Source: Robiginitomaculum sp. (GTDB lineage Bacteria; Pseudomonadota; Alphaproteobacteria; Caulobacterales; Maricaulaceae). From it: a stretch of 48,292 nucleotides of DNA. Numbering within the stretch: position 1 is the first letter of the stretch; each line of letters starts with the position of its first letter. Below, piece after piece: positions 46,142 through 48,292 of the stretch. The stretch is taken from positions 1-48,292 of the forward strand of contig JALWSB010000147.1 in the NCBI GenBank assembly GCA_027080345.1, given 5' to 3'. Made by a program: the position numbers and the translations under genes. Under the pieces are notes generated by a model that was not told the origin of the DNA, made no database searches, and saw only the letters and a list, made by a program, of their open reading frames with translations.

Positions 46142-47065
46142 ATGAGCATGACCGGCCATAATCAGGGCGCTGCGCATAATGGCGGCGGCGCCGATCTTAT
46201 CAAGGACAGCACAGACGCCAGCTTTGTTGCCGATGTTATTGAAGCGTCGAAAACCGTGCCGGTCATTGTTGATTTTTGGGCGCCATGGTGCGGCCCGTGC
46301 CGCCAGCTCGGCCCGGCCATAGAGCGCGTGGTGGCCGCCGCCAAAGGCGCGGTGCGGCTGGTCAAAATCAATATTGATGAAAACCCCGCCATTGCCGGGC
46401 AATTACGGGTGCAATCCATCCCGGCGGTGTTCGGGTTTAAAGATGGCCAGCCGGTTGACGGTTTTGCCGGGGCGCAGCCCGAAAGCCAGATCAAGGCGTT
46501 TGTTGAGCGCCTTTCCGGGACCCGCGATCCGCGCGATGATGCGCAAAAGCTGGTCGATATGGGTAATGAATCGCTTAAAATCGGCGATATGGGCGGCGCC
46601 GCGCAAGGTTTTGCGCAGGCTTTGCAATTAATCCCGGATTATGCCCCGGCGCTGGCCGGCATGGCCCGTTGCTATATGCAAAACGACGATGTGGAAGGGG
46701 CCAAGGGCCTGTTGGCCACGGTCAGGGAAGAGGACCGTGCCCACCCCGATATTGTCGGCGTGCAGGCGGCGCTCGATCTGGCCGCAGCGGGGACGCTGGA
46801 AGATCAGGAGAGCGCGCAGCTTCAATCAACCATCGCGGCCAATCCCGACGATTTACAGGCGCGCTATGATCTGGCGCAGGCATTGAGCGCCGGGGGCGAT
46901 CTTGAAGGGGCGATGGACCAGCTTTTGGAAATTATCGCCCGCGACAAGGACTGGAATGACGGCGCGGCGCGCGCCCTTCTTCTTAAAACATTTGACGCCG
47001 CGGGGGCCGGTTCGCCATTAAGCGTTGCCGGACGTCGGCGTTTGTCTTCACTCTTGTTCAGCTAG
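46142..47065 (+). CDS. Thioredoxin/co-chaperone YbbN(CnoX)-like protein with TPR C-terminus
   Basis: VPVIVDFWAPWCGPCRQLGPAIERV thioredoxin motif followed by TPR-like helices. Confidence 0.93.
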   Translation: MSMTGHNQGAAHNGGGADLIKDSTDASFVADVIEASKTVPVIVDFWAPWCGPCRQLGPAIERVVAAAKGAVRLVKINIDENPAIAGQLRVQSIPAVFGFKDGQPVDGFAGAQPESQIKAFVERLSGTRDPRDDAQKLVDMGNESLKIGDMGGAAQGFAQALQLIPDYAPALAGMARCYMQNDDVEGAKGLLATVREEDRAHPDIVGVQAALDLAAAGTLEDQESAQLQSTIAANPDDLQARYDLAQALSAGGDLEGAMDQLLEIIARDKDWNDGAARALLLKTFDAAGAGSPLSVAGRRRLSSLLFS

Positions 47066-47074
47066 GAATAAATC

Positions 47075-47290
47075 ATGGCCAAGAAGAAAGCGGCGGCGGA
47101 TGAGGCCGCGCCGCGCCTGACCGATCCAAAATTGCTTGAAATTCTGGTCTGCCCGATCACCCATGGGCCATTGGTTTATGACAAGGCGGGCCAGGAGCTG
47201 ATTTCCAAAAAAGCCGGGCTGGCCTTTCCCATTCGCCAGGGCGTGCCGATCATGCTCGAAGACGAAGCGCGAAAACTGGAAGAAAAATGA
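47075..47290 (+). CDS. Trm112 family protein
   Basis: [52 protein letters not shown]. Confidence 0.92.
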   Translation: MAKKKAAADEAAPRLTDPKLLEILVCPITHGPLVYDKAGQELISKKAGLAFPIRQGVPIMLEDEARKLEEK

Positions 47291-47856
47291 CACAAGACGA
47301 GCTGATTGCCGCCCTTAAAAAGGACCGTATCGAAAGCTATGCCCGCTTGCGCGGTGGTTTCCCCTTACCCCTGGCGGGCGGGATTTACTGGCTGGTGATG
47401 GGGGTGATGGGCTATTATCTGCCCTATAACACATGGCTTTATGTGCTGTTCTTTGGCACCGGCCTTATTTTTCCGGTGTCTTTATTGCTGGCAAAAGTGT
47501 TTCACAATAACTTTTTGAAAGACAAACAGGCGGCCAGCAGCGTTATCCTGCCCGCCTTGATTGGCATGCTGTTATTCTGGCCTGCGCTTATCGCCAGCAT
47601 GCAAGTGGCACCGCAATTGGCGATACTTATTCTCGCCATCGGCATGGGCGCGCACTGGCCGGTTGTTGGCTGGTCTTATAACCGTACGGGGTTGTTTACG
47701 GCCCATTCTCTGATCCGCGCGGCGGGGGTTTTTGCCATCTGGACCTATCTGCCCGATGCGCGCATGACGCTGTTACCCTTTGCGGTCGCCGCGCTTTATT
47801 TTCTTACCGTATTGGTGATTTTGGCTGACACGGCGATGCTGCGCAAAAAGATTTAG
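47287..47856 (+). CDS. Multi-TM membrane protein of unknown function
   Basis: 189 aa, 5-6 hydrophobic segments; ATGA overlap with the Trm112 gene. Confidence 0.65.
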   Translation: MTQDELIAALKKDRIESYARLRGGFPLPLAGGIYWLVMGVMGYYLPYNTWLYVLFFGTGLIFPVSLLLAKVFHNNFLKDKQAASSVILPALIGMLLFWPALIASMQVAPQLAILILAIGMGAHWPVVGWSYNRTGLFTAHSLIRAAGVFAIWTYLPDARMTLLPFAVAALYFLTVLVILADTAMLRKKI

Positions 47857-48292
47857 CCCGGCAATTCGCCGCGCAGCAAATGCGGCAGATCGCCAATGCC
47901 GCCGCCCGCCTCAAGGGCGAAAAAGCGCCGCGCCGGGCCGACTTTATCGACCAAGCTCATGCCCAGCCCGCGCAATTTGCGGATCGGTGCCAGATCATTG
48001 GAAAACAGCCGCACAAAGCCTTCGGTGGCGGCCAAAAGCGCCGTGTTGTCAAAGCGCCGCCATTGTTCATAGCGCTCCAGCATAAACGCATCACCGCCAT
48101 CAAGGCCAAGTTTGCGCCCGTGCGCCAAGACATCGGCCAAAGCCGCCGCATCGCGAATGCCGGCGTTAAAGCCTTGGCCGGCAATCGGGTGCATGCCATG
48201 CGCCGCATCGCCAACCAGCGCCAGACGCGGGGCGGTGTATTTTTCGACAATCATCAAGGACAATGGATAGGCCCAGCGCGGACCTTCGGGGG
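47853..48292 (-). CDS. C-terminal part of an FAD-dependent UbiH/UbiF-type hydroxylase (continues beyond window)
   Basis: RLALVGDAAHGMHPIAGQGFNAGIRDAAALADVLAHGRKLG (FAD/NAD binding GD motif); frame stays open to the window end. Confidence 0.88.
   Translation of the reverse strand, partial: PEGPRWAYPLSLMIVEKYTAPRLALVGDAAHGMHPIAGQGFNAGIRDAAALADVLAHGRKLGLDGGDAFMLERYEQWRRFDNTALLAATEGFVRLFSNDLAPIRKLRGLGMSLVDKVGPARRFFALEAGGGIGDLPHLLRGELPG

Overview
This 48.3 kb window looks like an alphaproteobacterial chromosome, judged from gene content only. Most of it is housekeeping or metabolic: NAD-glutamate dehydrogenase, rph, hrcA-grpE, folA, mmsA, mtnA, a GapR-like gene, a thioredoxin/YbbN gene, Trm112, and tRNA-Ser(CGA) and tRNA-Gly(GCC). 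It also carries a polyhydroxyalkanoate locus: phasin, TetR, phaC, phaZ, aminotransferase and BKACE. The most striking item is at 2388-4598, inside a run of five co-directional genes for exported proteins (264-6586). This gene encodes a Sec-signal protein of 736 aa. Its C-terminal third carries, in order and with matching spacing, the signature blocks of the EF/CyaA/ExoY (class II) nucleotidyl cyclase toxin domain: FRS, K444-x4-K449-x-K451, D586-Y-D588 and H651-G. The variant resembles ExoY because Lys replaces the EF His351. Other items worth a second look: a RelE/HigB-type toxin gene with an in-frame amber codon beside an intact antitoxin, an orphan LuxR gene preceded by a 34-bp dyad, an exported HEXXH protein, an AT-rich two-gene island, several operator-like dyads at regulator genes, and a 33-aa membrane peptide ORF absent from the ORF track. 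All homology calls are from reading the sequence; no searches were run.
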